In this document: positions 15,969-24,472 of the stretch, in pieces
Layout of the letters: the number at the start of each line of letters is the position of its first letter
Position numbering within the stretch: the stretch's first letter is position 1
NCBI GenBank assembly: GCA_963774075.1
Contig: CAVZDP010000005.1
Coordinates: forward strand, 536,879-600,878
Origin: JBBQNR01 sp963774075
GTDB taxonomy: Bacteria > Actinomycetota > Thermoleophilia > Solirubrobacterales > JBBDJG01
Direction: 5' to 3'
Length of the DNA: 64,000 bases
Translations under genes and position numbers: made by a program
The notes under the pieces: model-generated
The model's input: the letters and a program-made list of their open reading frames with translations, nothing else
What the model was told of the DNA's origin: nothing
Databases searched by the model: none

Positions 15969-17657
15969 TCAGGCGAGGTTGGCGCTGCGCGGGTAGATCA
16001 CCGTCGGGTCGGTGAGCACGTTCACGCAGGCCGGCTTGCCCGACGCGAACGCGCGGTCGAGCGCGGGGCGCAGCTGATCCGGGCGCTCGACCAGCTCGCC
16101 GTGGCCGCCCAGGGCCTCGACGATGAGGTCGTAGCGCGTCGCGGGGCGCAGCTCCGCAGCGACCGAGTACCCGTAGAGGAACTCCATCGGGTGCTTCTCG
16201 AGTGCCCAGATGCCGTTGTTGCCGATGACGGCCACCACGGGCAGGCCGTGGCGGGCCATCGTGTCGAACTCCATGCCGGAGAAGCCGAACGCGCCGTCGC
16301 CGAGCAGGAGGCAGACCTGCCGATCGGGACGGGCGACCTTTGCCGCGATTGCGTACCCCGGGCCGGCGCCGAGACACCCAAACGGCCCCGGGTCGAGCCA
16401 GCAGCCGGGCTCGTAGGTCTCGACCACGCGGCCGGCGTAGGAGACGAAGTCGCCGCCGTCACCGATCACGATCGCGTTTCGATCGAGCACCTCTCTCAAC
16501 TCTCTGTATATCCGCAGCGGGTGCAGAGGGGCGCGGTCGTCGCCGAGCTCGGCCTCCTCCTTGGCGCGCTTCTGCTGCTCGGTCTGGCGCAGTGAGTCGC
16601 GCCACGCCTTCGTCTGGTCGGGCGAGCAGCCGGCAGCGAGGGCGGCCTCGCGCAAACCCGTGAGCGTCGCGGGCAGTCCGCCGTAGAGCTCGCCCGCAAG
16701 CTCTCGCGGCGCGTCTCGCTCGGGCTCGGCGGCGTCGATCTGGACCAGCCTCGTCTCTTCCCCGAAAGAGCCGCCGAAGCCAAGCCGGAAGTCCATCGGG
16801 ACTCCGATGACGAGGGCCAGATCGGCTCCCTTCAGGGCCGCCCCTCGCGCCCGTGAGAAGTAGTTCGGGTGGTCCGCCGGCATGCACCCGCGAGCGAGCC
16901 CGTTGACGAAGACCGGGATGCCCAGCGACTCCGAGAGCTCGCGCAGCGCCGTCTCGCCGTGGCCCCAGTAGAGGTCGGTGCCGGCCATGATCACGGGGCG
17001 CTCCGAGTCGGCGAGCAGGCCGGCGACGCGCTCGATCGCATCCGCGGAGGCGCCGGGGAGGTCGGCGGGGCTAGGAATCTCGCGCATCTCCTCGGGCTCG
17101 TCGGCTTCCATGAACACCACGTCGAGGGGCAGGTCGAGGAAGGACGGACCCGTCGGGGGGCGAAGCGACGCGGCGAGCGCCTCGTCGATCAGGCCCGGGA
17201 TCTCCCCGGTCTCGAAGGCTGTCTGCGCGCTGCGCGTCAGCGGCCGCACGAACGGGACGTGGTCGATCTCCTGAAGCGAGCCCTGGCCCCAGCGCATCTG
17301 CGGCGCGCGCCCGCCGAGCGCGAGCATCGGCGAGTTGTTTTTGTGCGCGGAGGCGATCGCGCTCATACCGTTCGTCACGCCCGGGCCGGCCGTGAGCGCG
17401 CATATGCCCACCTCGCGCGTCACCTTCGACCAGCCTTCCGCCGCGAACGCAGCGGCCGACTCGTGGCGTGTGTCGACGAGGTCGATCCCCTCCGTGCGGC
17501 AGCCGTCGTAGAGAGAGAAGAGGTGCCCGCCCGAAAGGGTGAAGAGCTTGGTGACGCCGCGCCGCTTGAGCCGTCGCGCCGCGAGCAGCCCGCCGTGCGG
17601 CTGCCTCTGCTCTTCCGCCTCCGCTCCCGCGGCCTGGGTCTCGTCCCGCGTCGCCAT
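15969..17657 (-). CDS. thiamine pyrophosphate enzyme, acetolactate synthase-like
   Basis: A 562-aa TPP-dependent enzyme with the three-domain layout of the IlvB/oxalyl-CoA decarboxylase group. The catalytic Glu lies in DTRHESAAAFAAEG of the N-terminal PYR domain. The middle domain carries VIMAGTDLYWGHGE. The C-terminal PP domain has the Mg/TPP motif GDGAFGFSGMEFDT ending in VIGNN. True acetolactate synthases usually come with a regulatory subunit, absent here, so the substrate may be another 2-oxo acid or acyl-CoA. The ATG at 17657 is supported by TAGTGT seven bases upstream (leaderless). It is divergent from the mobA-like gene, sharing an 18-base gap. Confidence 0.82.
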   Translation of the reverse strand: MATRDETQAAGAEAEEQRQPHGGLLAARRLKRRGVTKLFTLSGGHLFSLYDGCRTEGIDLVDTRHESAAAFAAEGWSKVTREVGICALTAGPGVTNGMSAIASAHKNNSPMLALGGRAPQMRWGQGSLQEIDHVPFVRPLTRSAQTAFETGEIPGLIDEALAASLRPPTGPSFLDLPLDVVFMEADEPEEMREIPSPADLPGASADAIERVAGLLADSERPVIMAGTDLYWGHGETALRELSESLGIPVFVNGLARGCMPADHPNYFSRARGAALKGADLALVIGVPMDFRLGFGGSFGEETRLVQIDAAEPERDAPRELAGELYGGLPATLTGLREAALAAGCSPDQTKAWRDSLRQTEQQKRAKEEAELGDDRAPLHPLRIYRELREVLDRNAIVIGDGGDFVSYAGRVVETYEPGCWLDPGPFGCLGAGPGYAIAAKVARPDRQVCLLLGDGAFGFSGMEFDTMARHGLPVVAVIGNNGIWALEKHPMEFLYGYSVAAELRPATRYDLIVEALGGHGELVERPDQLRPALDRAFASGKPACVNVLTDPTVIYPRSANLA

Positions 17658-17675
17658 CCGCGCAACACTACCCCA

Positions 17676-18269
17676 ATGGCGCCGCCTGTTGGGGACGCGA
17701 TTGGAGCCGTCCTGGCGGGCGGCGCAGGCAATCGAATGGGCACGTCCAAGGCGACGATCGAGCTCGCCGGAAGGCCGCTGGTCCAGTATCCGCTCGCCGC
17801 GCTCGCGCGCGCAGGGCTCCCGGCGGTGGTCGTCGCCAAGGCGGACAGCGCGCTGCCGCCGATCGAGGCGCCCGTCTGGCTCGAGCCGGAAGAGCCGCGC
17901 CACCCTCTCGCCGGCATCCTCGCCGCGCTCGAGCGCGCGAACGGCCCCGTGGTCGTGGTCGGGTGCGACATGCCCTTCGTGGCTCCGGAGCTCCTGGCTT
18001 ACCTCGCCACGCTCGCCGTTCCGGTCGCCCTGCCTGCCGCCGGCGGCCGCCTGCATCCGCTGCTTGCGCGCTACGAGCCGTCGCTCGCCGAAAGCCTCGA
18101 AGCGGCGCTCGGCGAGCGCTCCTCCTTGCACGCGGCGGTGACGAGCCTCGACCCGGTCCTGATCGACGAGGGCGAGCTCGAGCGCTTCGGGGAGCCCGAG
18201 CGGCTGCTCTTCAACGTCAACACCCCGGCCGACCTGCGCCGGGCCGAGGCGCTGCTCGCCCGGGGTTAG
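17676..18269 (+). CDS. mobA: molybdenum cofactor guanylyltransferase MobA-like
   Basis: A 197-aa nucleotidyltransferase. The signature LAGGAGNRMGTSKATIELAG is the MobA/IspD-type nucleotide-binding loop (LAGG..RMG..K). VVVVGCDMPFVAPELL contains the metal-binding Asp, and LFNVNTPADLRRAE is the conserved NxNTPxD ending. It would attach GMP to molybdopterin to make the bis-MGD cofactor. No other moco gene is in the window, so a related CTP- or GTP-dependent sugar transfer is possible. The start ATG 17676 is taken directly before the signature; a long upstream in-frame extension is antisense to the TPP enzyme. Its stop overlaps the convergent hydroxylase. Confidence 0.82.
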   Translation: MAPPVGDAIGAVLAGGAGNRMGTSKATIELAGRPLVQYPLAALARAGLPAVVVAKADSALPPIEAPVWLEPEEPRHPLAGILAALERANGPVVVVGCDMPFVAPELLAYLATLAVPVALPAAGGRLHPLLARYEPSLAESLEAALGERSSLHAAVTSLDPVLIDEGELERFGEPERLLFNVNTPADLRRAEALLARG

Positions 18270-18910
18270 TTCGGCCTGCGCCGAAGGCGAGGGAAGGTCT
18301 GGAACACCTTGTCCCAGAGCGGCGAGGTGACGCCGAAGCCCCGGCTCGACTGCTGGAAGTGGTGACGGTAGTGGTAGCGGCGCAGCGCCAGGCTGAGCCT
18401 GTTCGTCGAGCGGTGGTGGTGCAGGTGGTAGTGCGTCATGTCGTACACGAGGTAGCCGAGCAGAAAACCGGCAAAGAAGGGCAGCGACCAGGCGGGCCCG
18501 AGCAGCGCGCGAAAGCCGATGAAGACGAGGATGGCGAGCGGCACGCTCACCGAGGGCGGCATCACGAGCCGCATCGGGTCGTGCGGGTAGTCGTGGTGCA
18601 CGCCGTGGATGATGAAGTGCAGCTTGCGCCCCCAGCCCGTGTCCGGCTGGAAGTGGAAGACGAACCGGTGCAGCAGGTACTCGGCCAGCGTCCAGGCGGC
18701 GAGGCCAAGCGCGAACCCGCCGGCCACCGATCCCACGGCGAGGCCTTCGTGACCGACCGCGCGCACGAGGCAGAAGACCATCACGGGCACGTAGATCAGG
18801 GGTGGCACGACCGGATGCACCCGCGACGCCAGCTCCAGCAACGGATTCTGGAACATGCGGGGCGAGAGCTCCTGCGGCGCCCTCAGCTCTGTCGCCGTTG
18901 GAGTGCTCAT
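18266..18910 (-). CDS. fatty acid hydroxylase / sterol desaturase family membrane protein
   Basis: About 214 aa with four hydrophobic segments and the eight-His di-iron pattern of the superfamily: AEYLLHRFVFH, IIHGVHHDYPHD, YDMTHYHLHHH and RRYHYRHHF. It would use O2 and two irons to hydroxylate a lipid acyl chain (2-hydroxylation of ceramide-type or other membrane lipids, or carotenoids). The ATG at 18910 is preferred over 18922 because TAGAAT lies about ten bases upstream, fitting leaderless transcription. It is convergent with and overlaps the mobA-like gene. Confidence 0.85.
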   Translation of the reverse strand: MSTPTATELRAPQELSPRMFQNPLLELASRVHPVVPPLIYVPVMVFCLVRAVGHEGLAVGSVAGGFALGLAAWTLAEYLLHRFVFHFQPDTGWGRKLHFIIHGVHHDYPHDPMRLVMPPSVSVPLAILVFIGFRALLGPAWSLPFFAGFLLGYLVYDMTHYHLHHHRSTNRLSLALRRYHYRHHFQQSSRGFGVTSPLWDKVFQTFPRLRRRPN

Positions 18911-18975
18911 CGGAAGCCTCATTCTAGTCGAGGCCGCACCGGTTCCAAAGTGGCCGTGGTTAGGATGAACGCCCT

Positions 18976-19368
18976 GTGGCGGAGCGCTCTAGACGGCGGG
19001 TCATGCGCCGGGGGTCGATCCCCCTCGTCGTCCACGGCGTGCTCGAGTACGCGCTCGGGGCGCTCTCGATCCTCGCGCCGATCTTCTTCTCGTTCGACTC
19101 GGATGGCGCCACGGTCATCTGCGTTGTCATCGGCACCGGAATCCTCGTCGTCGGGATACTGACTCAGGCGCCGACCGGGATCGTCGCCAGCCTGCCGCTC
19201 GATTCCCACATAGTGCTCGACTACGTGATCTCGCTCGTGCTGATCGTGACGCCGTTCGTGCTCGGCTTCACGGACGACGAGGCCGCTCTGGCCTACTTCC
19301 TGATCGCGGGCGTCGCGTACCTGCTGATGACCATCATGACCCGCTACCGCCAGCCCGAAGCTGGCTGA
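18976..19368 (+). CDS. four-helix membrane protein, SPW-repeat-like
   Basis: A 130-aa integral membrane protein with about four segments arranged as two similar halves, each ending in a short Pro/Gly turn (SILAPIFFSF and VTPFVLGFTDD). The second resembles the SPW repeat of bacterial inner-membrane proteins. No charged catalytic residues lie in the membrane segments, and the function is unknown. GTG 18976 is supported by TAGGAT at 18961-18966, nine bases upstream. An ATG at 19003 is an alternative start. It is divergent from the hydroxylase gene. Confidence 0.65.
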   Translation: MAERSRRRVMRRGSIPLVVHGVLEYALGALSILAPIFFSFDSDGATVICVVIGTGILVVGILTQAPTGIVASLPLDSHIVLDYVISLVLIVTPFVLGFTDDEAALAYFLIAGVAYLLMTIMTRYRQPEAG

Positions 19369-19383
19369 GGGACGGTCGCCGGC

Positions 19384-20081
19384 GTGAGCGAGCGCCGCAC
19401 CGACGACCAGCGGATCGCCCGCGGCCTTGCGCTCAGCTCGCGCGCCGGAATGAGCTGCTCTCGCGCGGGGAGCGCCCGCTCGGCTGGAAGATCGCGTTGA
19501 ACGTCGAGGCGGTGCAGGAGCGGCTCGGAATCTCGGCGCCGGTGATCGGCTCGCTCACCACTGCGAGCGAGGTCGAGCCCGGCGCGCCTCACGCTCTCAC
19601 CGGGGCGACGCGGCCGGGGGTCGAGCCCGAGGTCGCGATCGTGCTCTCTCGCGACGTCTCCGGCGGCGGCCTGGACGAGGCGCGCACCGCGATCGGCGCA
19701 CTCGCGCCGGCGATCGAGGTCGTTGACGTGGACCTTCCGTTCGACGACCTCGAGTCGATCCTGGCCGCCAACGTCTTTCATCGCGCGGTGGTTCTCGGCG
19801 CTGAGCGTCCACCAGGGGATCTCGCGCCGGGGCAAGCCATGGTCACTCGCGGAGGGGGCGAGCAGGCCAGCGGAGACCTGCCGTCGGAAAACGAGCTCGC
19901 GGTGACGGTTCGACTCGTCGCCGACCTGCTCGCCGAGGCCGGCGAGGTGCTGCGGGCGGGCGAGGTGATCATCGCCGGCTCGCTGACCCCGATCGTGTGG
20001 GTCGAGCCGGGCGACCAGGTCAAAGCCCGCATCGGAGCCCTCGGAGAAGTCGAGATCCATTTCGGACCCGGCGAAGGCTAG
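19384..20081 (+). CDS. 2-oxopent-4-enoate hydratase/FAH-like protein, frameshifted near the N-terminus
   Basis: The 3' part (19497-20081) reads as a MhpD-like hydratase: GVEPEVAIVLSRDV with metal-binding acids, ALAPAIEVVDVDLPF, and LTPIVWVEPGDQVKARIGALGEVEI at the C-terminus. The N-terminal residues are in a different frame: VSERRTDDQRIARGLAL from GTG 19384, then QLARRNELLSRGERPLGWKI in the downstream frame. One base is missing near 19432-19434; restoring it gives a continuous protein of about 232 aa. The family hydrates 2-oxopentenoates in aromatic degradation or decarboxylates 4-oxalocrotonate. No partner pathway genes are adjacent. It could be a pseudogene or a sequence error. Confidence 0.7.
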
Positions 20082-20113
20082 AGTGCGGATACCAGCTACA
20101 GGAGGAGGACAAC

Positions 20114-21397
20114 GTGGCGAAGGAAAGCGACGAGCCAGCGGTGGAAGAGAAGGAGGAGACGGCCTCGACGAGCACGGAGGCCAAGCCGAAGGGTCGGCGC
20201 TTCCGGCGTTCCGATGGCGATCCGGCCGGCGTGGCCAGCACCTATTTCAGTGCTGTGGGCGACCGCGATCTCGACGCCATGGCCGCCTGCTGGGCGCCGG
20301 GCGGCATCGACCACGTCATCCCGATCGGGGAGCTGGACGTCCCCGACGGCATGCGCGCGTTCTTCGGTGAGCTGTTCGCGGCGATCCCCGACTCGCGGCT
20401 CGAAGTGCTCGATCTCGTCGCCGACGACGACAAGGTCGCGGTGCGCTGGCGGATGACCGGGACGTTTTGCGGCGGTCCCTTCCAGGGGATAGCCGCGACC
20501 GGAGCGCGCCTGGCACTCGAGGGCATCGACCTGCTGACGGTCGAGGGCGGCCTCATCCACCGCAACGAGGCCTACTACGACGGCACGCAGTTCGCCCGCC
20601 AGGTCGGCCTGCTGCCGGCTCGCGACAGCGCCGCCGAGCGCGGCATGACGCGCGCCTTCAACCTGCGCACGCGGGTGTCGGGGTCCGGGCGGGCGAAGCT
20701 GGAAGCCGTGGCCGACGGCGTGTGGCTGATCCGCGGCGGCTTCCCCCTGAAGACGATGAACGTCTATCTCCTCGATGACGACGGTGACATCACCGTGTTC
20801 GACGCGGGTATCCGGGCGATGTCGAAATCCGTTGCGACCGCGGCCGCGACGCTCGGCAACCTGAAGCAGGTCGTCCTGGGCCACAGCCACGCCGACCACC
20901 GGGGAACCGCGCCGAGCCTCGGCGTTCCGGTGCTCTGCCACCCCGACGAGGTGGCCGACGCCGAGAGCGACGGCGGCACCCACTACATGGACTTCTCCCG
21001 GTTCGAGCGCTTCTTCGCGCGAGCGACCATGCCGCGTCTCCTCAAGCTCTGGGACGGCGGGCCGGTGAAGATTGCCGGCACCGTCAAGGAGGGAGATGAG
21101 GTCGCCGGGTTCGAGGTCGTGCACCTGCCGGGCCACGCTCCGGGGTTGATCGCGCTGTGGCGCAAGTCAGATCGGCTGGCGCTCGCGACCGACGCGTTCT
21201 ACACGCTCGACCCCCAGACCGGGCGCTTCGGCCCGCCGAGGGTGCCGCACCGGGCGATCAACAAGGACACGGAGCTCGCGCGCCAGAGCATCCGCAAGCT
21301 CGCCGACCTCGAGCCTGCGGCCGCCTGGGCCGGGCATGCGAACCCTCTGACGGGTGACGTCGCGACCCAGCTCCGTCAGGCGGCCGACACCACCTGA
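20114..21397 (+). CDS. SnoaL-like domain fused to a metallo-beta-lactamase-fold hydrolase
   Basis: A 427-aa protein from GTG 20114, preceded by AGGAGGAGGAC, a strong Shine-Dalgarno. Residues 1-35 are a charged Glu/Lys-rich leader. Residues about 38-170 are a SnoaL/NTF2-like domain (STYFSAVGDRDLDAMAACW, later FFGELFAAIPDSRLEV), and about 190-425 a metallo-beta-lactamase fold with metal motif LGHSHADHRGT, a later HLPGHAPGL and a C-terminal WAGHANPL. Metal ligands are complete, so hydrolase activity is likely. The SnoaL cavity may present or sense the substrate. This pairing in one chain is unusual. The substrate is unknown. Confidence 0.8.
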   Translation: MAKESDEPAVEEKEETASTSTEAKPKGRRFRRSDGDPAGVASTYFSAVGDRDLDAMAACWAPGGIDHVIPIGELDVPDGMRAFFGELFAAIPDSRLEVLDLVADDDKVAVRWRMTGTFCGGPFQGIAATGARLALEGIDLLTVEGGLIHRNEAYYDGTQFARQVGLLPARDSAAERGMTRAFNLRTRVSGSGRAKLEAVADGVWLIRGGFPLKTMNVYLLDDDGDITVFDAGIRAMSKSVATAAATLGNLKQVVLGHSHADHRGTAPSLGVPVLCHPDEVADAESDGGTHYMDFSRFERFFARATMPRLLKLWDGGPVKIAGTVKEGDEVAGFEVVHLPGHAPGLIALWRKSDRLALATDAFYTLDPQTGRFGPPRVPHRAINKDTELARQSIRKLADLEPAAAWAGHANPLTGDVATQLRQAADTT

Positions 21398-21399
21398 CG

Positions 21400-21609
21400 A
21401 TGCCCACCGTCGTCAGCTTCGCCGGAGCGAAACCGGTCCGCGTCGCAGAGACGCAGGACCAGGTCCTCGAGGCCTTCACGAAGTCAGATGGAGCGCCCTT
21501 CCCGCTGGAGCTGCTGAGCGGAGGGCGCGTCTACGTCAACCCGGCGGCGGTCGTTTCCTGGCACACCGCCGACGAGACGATCAGCCCCGGACGGCTGGAC
21601 CCGAACTAG
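21400..21609 (+). CDS. small FlbD-like protein (69 aa)
   Basis: A small protein beginning two bases after the SnoaL-MBL stop, so probably co-transcribed. It contains LLSGGRVYVNPAAVVSWHTAD, which resembles the core of FlbD-type small proteins (V.VNP..V.). No flagellar genes are in the window, so a flagellar role should not be assumed. Its last 29 bases overlap the 3' end of the convergent HD-GYP gene. Confidence 0.5.
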   Translation: MPTVVSFAGAKPVRVAETQDQVLEAFTKSDGAPFPLELLSGGRVYVNPAAVVSWHTADETISPGRLDPN

Positions 21610-22666
21610 CGCCGGCAGATTCGAATCTTGCCAGGAGGGCCGCGTGGTCGAGGCGCTCGAATGCCCTCACGACCTGCGGGTCGAACTGGCTCCCGGCCAG
21701 CGACCGGATCTCCGCCACGCTCTCTTCGAGAGTCAGCGCCTCCCTGTAGGGGCGGGCGTGGGCCAGCGCGTCGAAGGTGTCGGCGACCGCGACGACCCGC
21801 GCTGCGAGCGGGACCTGCTCACCGTGCAGGCCGCGCGGGTAGCCCTTGCCGTCCCAGCGCTCGTGGTGCGCGAGCACGATCTGCTCGGCCATCCCCAGCA
21901 ATGGTGACGAGCTGCCGGCGAGGATCGAGTGGCCGATCTCGACGTGGCTCTCCATGACGGAGGTCTCCTCGCTGGTCAGCCTTCCCCGCTTCAGCAGGAT
22001 GCTTTCGGGTACTCCGATCTTGCCGACGTCGTGCAGCGGTGCCGCGTGCCTTATCAGCTCCACCGTTTCGCGACCGAGTCCGAGCTCCCTGGCGATCTCG
22101 GCGGAGGTGCGCCCTATCCGCTGCGGATGCTGGCCGCCGTCGTCGTCGCGGTACTCCGCCGCGCGAGCGAGGCGGCGCAGAACGTCGAGGCGCGCCTCGT
22201 GAAGGTCCTGGGTGTGCGCGTCGATCTCCTGCTCGAGCAGCAGGTTGCGTTTTCGAAGCTCTAGCTGTGCGTAGCGCATCTCCAGCAGGTTCCTGATGCG
22301 GAGGAGGACCTCGGTGCGATCGAAGGGCCTTGTCACGAAGTCCTTGGCGCCCTCCGAGAGCGCCTCTTCGATGCGGGCACCGTCGTCGCCGCTGATGGCG
22401 AGGATCGGGAACCACCGTCCCTCGAGCCATGGGCGAAGGAGCCTCATCACCTCGAGCCCGTCCGGCTCTGTCACGTCGAGGTTGAGGACGATCAGGTCCG
22501 GCGGGACGCGCGAGCACAGGCCGACCACCTGCGAGGAGTCCCACGTGGAGCGCAGGGCGGCGTAGCCTGCCTCCGACAGCAACCGCTCGAGAGTCCCGCG
22601 GCTCTGCGTGTCGTCGTCGACGATCAGGATCTGTGCCCTGCTGATGGCGTTTGTATCCGAGACCAT
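21581..22666 (-). CDS. response regulator with HD-GYP domain; receiver lacks the phospho-acceptor Asp
   Basis: A 361-aa protein with an N-terminal receiver (residues about 12-130), a linking coiled coil, and an HD-GYP domain (about 160-345). The HD-GYP part is intact: HDVGKIGVPESILLKRG and HHERWDGKGYP, the metal and c-di-GMP binding residues of this phosphodiesterase family. In the receiver the acidic pair VDDD is present, but the phosphorylated Asp position reads Asn (DLIVLNLDVTEPDG) and the conserved Lys is Arg (FVTRPF). Phosphotransfer is therefore doubtful, and regulation may be phosphorylation-independent. It would lower c-di-GMP made by the GGDEF proteins further along. Confidence 0.88.
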   Translation of the reverse strand: MVSDTNAISRAQILIVDDDTQSRGTLERLLSEAGYAALRSTWDSSQVVGLCSRVPPDLIVLNLDVTEPDGLEVMRLLRPWLEGRWFPILAISGDDGARIEEALSEGAKDFVTRPFDRTEVLLRIRNLLEMRYAQLELRKRNLLLEQEIDAHTQDLHEARLDVLRRLARAAEYRDDDGGQHPQRIGRTSAEIARELGLGRETVELIRHAAPLHDVGKIGVPESILLKRGRLTSEETSVMESHVEIGHSILAGSSSPLLGMAEQIVLAHHERWDGKGYPRGLHGEQVPLAARVVAVADTFDALAHARPYREALTLEESVAEIRSLAGSQFDPQVVRAFERLDHAALLARFESAGASSGPAVRG

Positions 22667-22742
22667 GCCCGATCAATGATCGGCCGGTGAGGTCCGGGGC
22701 TTGAAGCTGGCACCCCTGCTGGGCGATGGCGGCCGCGAGGAG

Positions 22743-22826
22743 TGCCCGGGGTGGGAGTCGAACCCACAAGCCCCTAGGGGCAGCGGGGTTTAAGCCCGCC
22801 CTGTATGCCATTTCCAGCACCCGGGC
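22743..22826 (-). tRNA. tRNA-Leu (UAA)
   Basis: An 84-nt minus-strand tRNA: acceptor GCCCGGG paired with CCCGGGC, discriminator A, anticodon loop CTTAAAC (anticodon TAA), a long variable arm and a T arm with GGTTCGACTCC, as expected for a class II leucine tRNA. CCA is not encoded. Confidence 0.95.
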
Positions 22827-22919
22827 GCAGGGCGGCCTACTTTAGATGACCAGCGCTCCGGCGCCGCGAAACTTGCCTGCTGCTAGGTTGTTTTCAAGGT
22901 CGGGTACCCCCTCACCGGC

Positions 22920-24374
22920 ATGGACAGCACCACCGTCAAACAGTCGCGCACGGGCCTGCTCGCAGGCAGGTCGCCCCTGCTTCGGCTTCAGTCCGACGAG
23001 CGGCTGATCGCCCTCATCCGCGCCGGCAACGACGGCGCATTCGAGCACCTCTTCGAGCGCTACCGCTCGCGCCTGCTCGGCTTCTGCCGCCACATGCTCG
23101 GCTCGAAGGAGGACGCCGAGGACGTGCTGCAGGAGGTGTTCGCCGCCTCCTACAACGCTATCCGGGCGGACCAGCGCGACATCAACGTGCGGCCGTGGCT
23201 GTACCGGATCGCGCGCAACCGCTGCCTCAACCACCTCCGTCGCCCGACCCAGGACGCGCGCGAGACGATGGACGACCACGTGCACGGCCACGGCGTCACG
23301 ACCGCAGACCTCGTCCATCGCCGGGCCGACTTCCGTCACCTCCTGGAGGACATCCAGAAGCTCCCGGAGACCCAGCGCACCGCTCTCCTGCTGCGAGAGA
23401 TGGACGCGCTCTCCTACGAGCAGATCGCAGAGGCGATGGACAACACCGTCCCGAGCGTCAAGTCGCTGCTCGTGCGAGCGCGCATGTCGCTGGCCGAGGC
23501 CGCGGAGGCGCGCGAGATGAGCTGCACGGACGTGCGACTCGAGCTCGCCGAGATCACCGAGGGCCTAAAGAAGCTCACACCGCCGATCCGCCGCCACCTG
23601 CGCGAGTGCAACCAGTGCCGCGACTATCGCACGCAGCTCAAGCGCACCACGACGGCAATGGCCCTGGCGCTCCCGCTCGGCCCGATACTCATACTCAAAA
23701 AGCTTGCGCTCGCCAAGCTCGGCGCGGCGGCCGCCGCGGGAAGTGGTGCCGTGGGCGGCGCGGCTGCGGGCGGCGCCGGCGGCGCTGCCGCAGGCGGAAC
23801 CGCTGCTGGCGGCCTGGCCGCGGCTGGTGGTGGCGTGGCGGGCGGCGCCGGAGCGATCGGGCTCGGCGCAGTCGCCACCAAGGCCATCACCGTCACGGCG
23901 GCGACCGCGCTGCTCGCGGGTGGAGCCGTTCAGGTCAAGAACATCGCTGTACCCGCCCACGAGGTGAAGCGCGCCGCCCCCGCAGCGCAGAAGGTCTCGC
24001 CGCCGCCATTCGAGAGCGGCGGCCAGTCGGCGGAGACGCTGCCCCCGATTCCGCTGGTGAAGAAGGAGCTCGAGGCCGCCAAGAAGGAGGAGGCGGCCGC
24101 GGCCGGCGAGGGCGCCACCACGGCCGCAACGCCGGTTGACCCAGCAGCTACCACCGACGCGGCGGTCGCGACTCCGGCCGGCACGACCGGCCCCGGAGCG
24201 ACTGGTCCCCAGGGCCCGGCGCCGGGCGCGCCGGTGGGCGCCGACGCTGTGGCCCCTCCGGCCGAGAGCGGCGGCGCTGCACTTCCGCCGCCCAGTCAGG
24301 CGCCGCCCGCGACGGAGACGAAGCCGCAGGCCAAGGCCGACGGCGCCGCTCCGGTCGCACCGCCCGCCGAGTAG
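22920..24374 (+). CDS. ECF-type RNA polymerase sigma factor with zinc motif and membrane/low-complexity tail
   Basis: A 484-aa protein. Residues about 25-95 are sigma region 2 (LFERYRSRLLGFCRHMLGSK, EDVLQEVFAASY, WLYRIARNRCLNHLRR) and about 135-190 region 4 (LPETQRTALLLREMDALSY, then VPSVKSLLVRARM). Around residues 226-233 comes HLRECNQC, an HxxxCxxC pattern like zinc-binding anti-sigma factors. It is followed by hydrophobic stretches (MALALPLGPILIL; a Gly/Ala-rich tract; AITVTAATALLAGGAV) and a 160-residue Pro/Ala/Gly tail. Sigma and membrane-anchoring or inhibitory functions thus appear combined in one chain, suggesting release on a signal. Gly/Ala repeats make this tail prone to length variation. 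Confidence 0.85.
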   Translation: MDSTTVKQSRTGLLAGRSPLLRLQSDERLIALIRAGNDGAFEHLFERYRSRLLGFCRHMLGSKEDAEDVLQEVFAASYNAIRADQRDINVRPWLYRIARNRCLNHLRRPTQDARETMDDHVHGHGVTTADLVHRRADFRHLLEDIQKLPETQRTALLLREMDALSYEQIAEAMDNTVPSVKSLLVRARMSLAEAAEAREMSCTDVRLELAEITEGLKKLTPPIRRHLRECNQCRDYRTQLKRTTTAMALALPLGPILILKKLALAKLGAAAAAGSGAVGGAAAGGAGGAAAGGTAAGGLAAAGGGVAGGAGAIGLGAVATKAITVTAATALLAGGAVQVKNIAVPAHEVKRAAPAAQKVSPPPFESGGQSAETLPPIPLVKKELEAAKKEEAAAAGEGATTAATPVDPAATTDAAVATPAGTTGPGATGPQGPAPGAPVGADAVAPPAESGGAALPPPSQAPPATETKPQAKADGAAPVAPPAE

Positions 24375-24386
24375 CGCGCGGCTTCG

Positions 24387-24425
24387 GCATATATATCGAG
24401 CCGCCTTCGGCGGACACCTACAGTC
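24387..24425 (+). repeat. dispersed palindromic repeat, copy A
   Basis: Has a CCGCC-TTC-GGCGG palindrome between GCATATATATCGAG and RCACCTACAGTC-type ends. The same module occurs inverted at 29055-29089 and in degenerate form at 39363-39406. Copy A lies just after the sigma-factor stop codon, between convergent genes. Confidence 0.6.
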
Positions 24426-24472
24426 CTGTGCGCCGGCTGCGGCGCCTTCGGCGCCTACGCCGTCGCTGGTCC

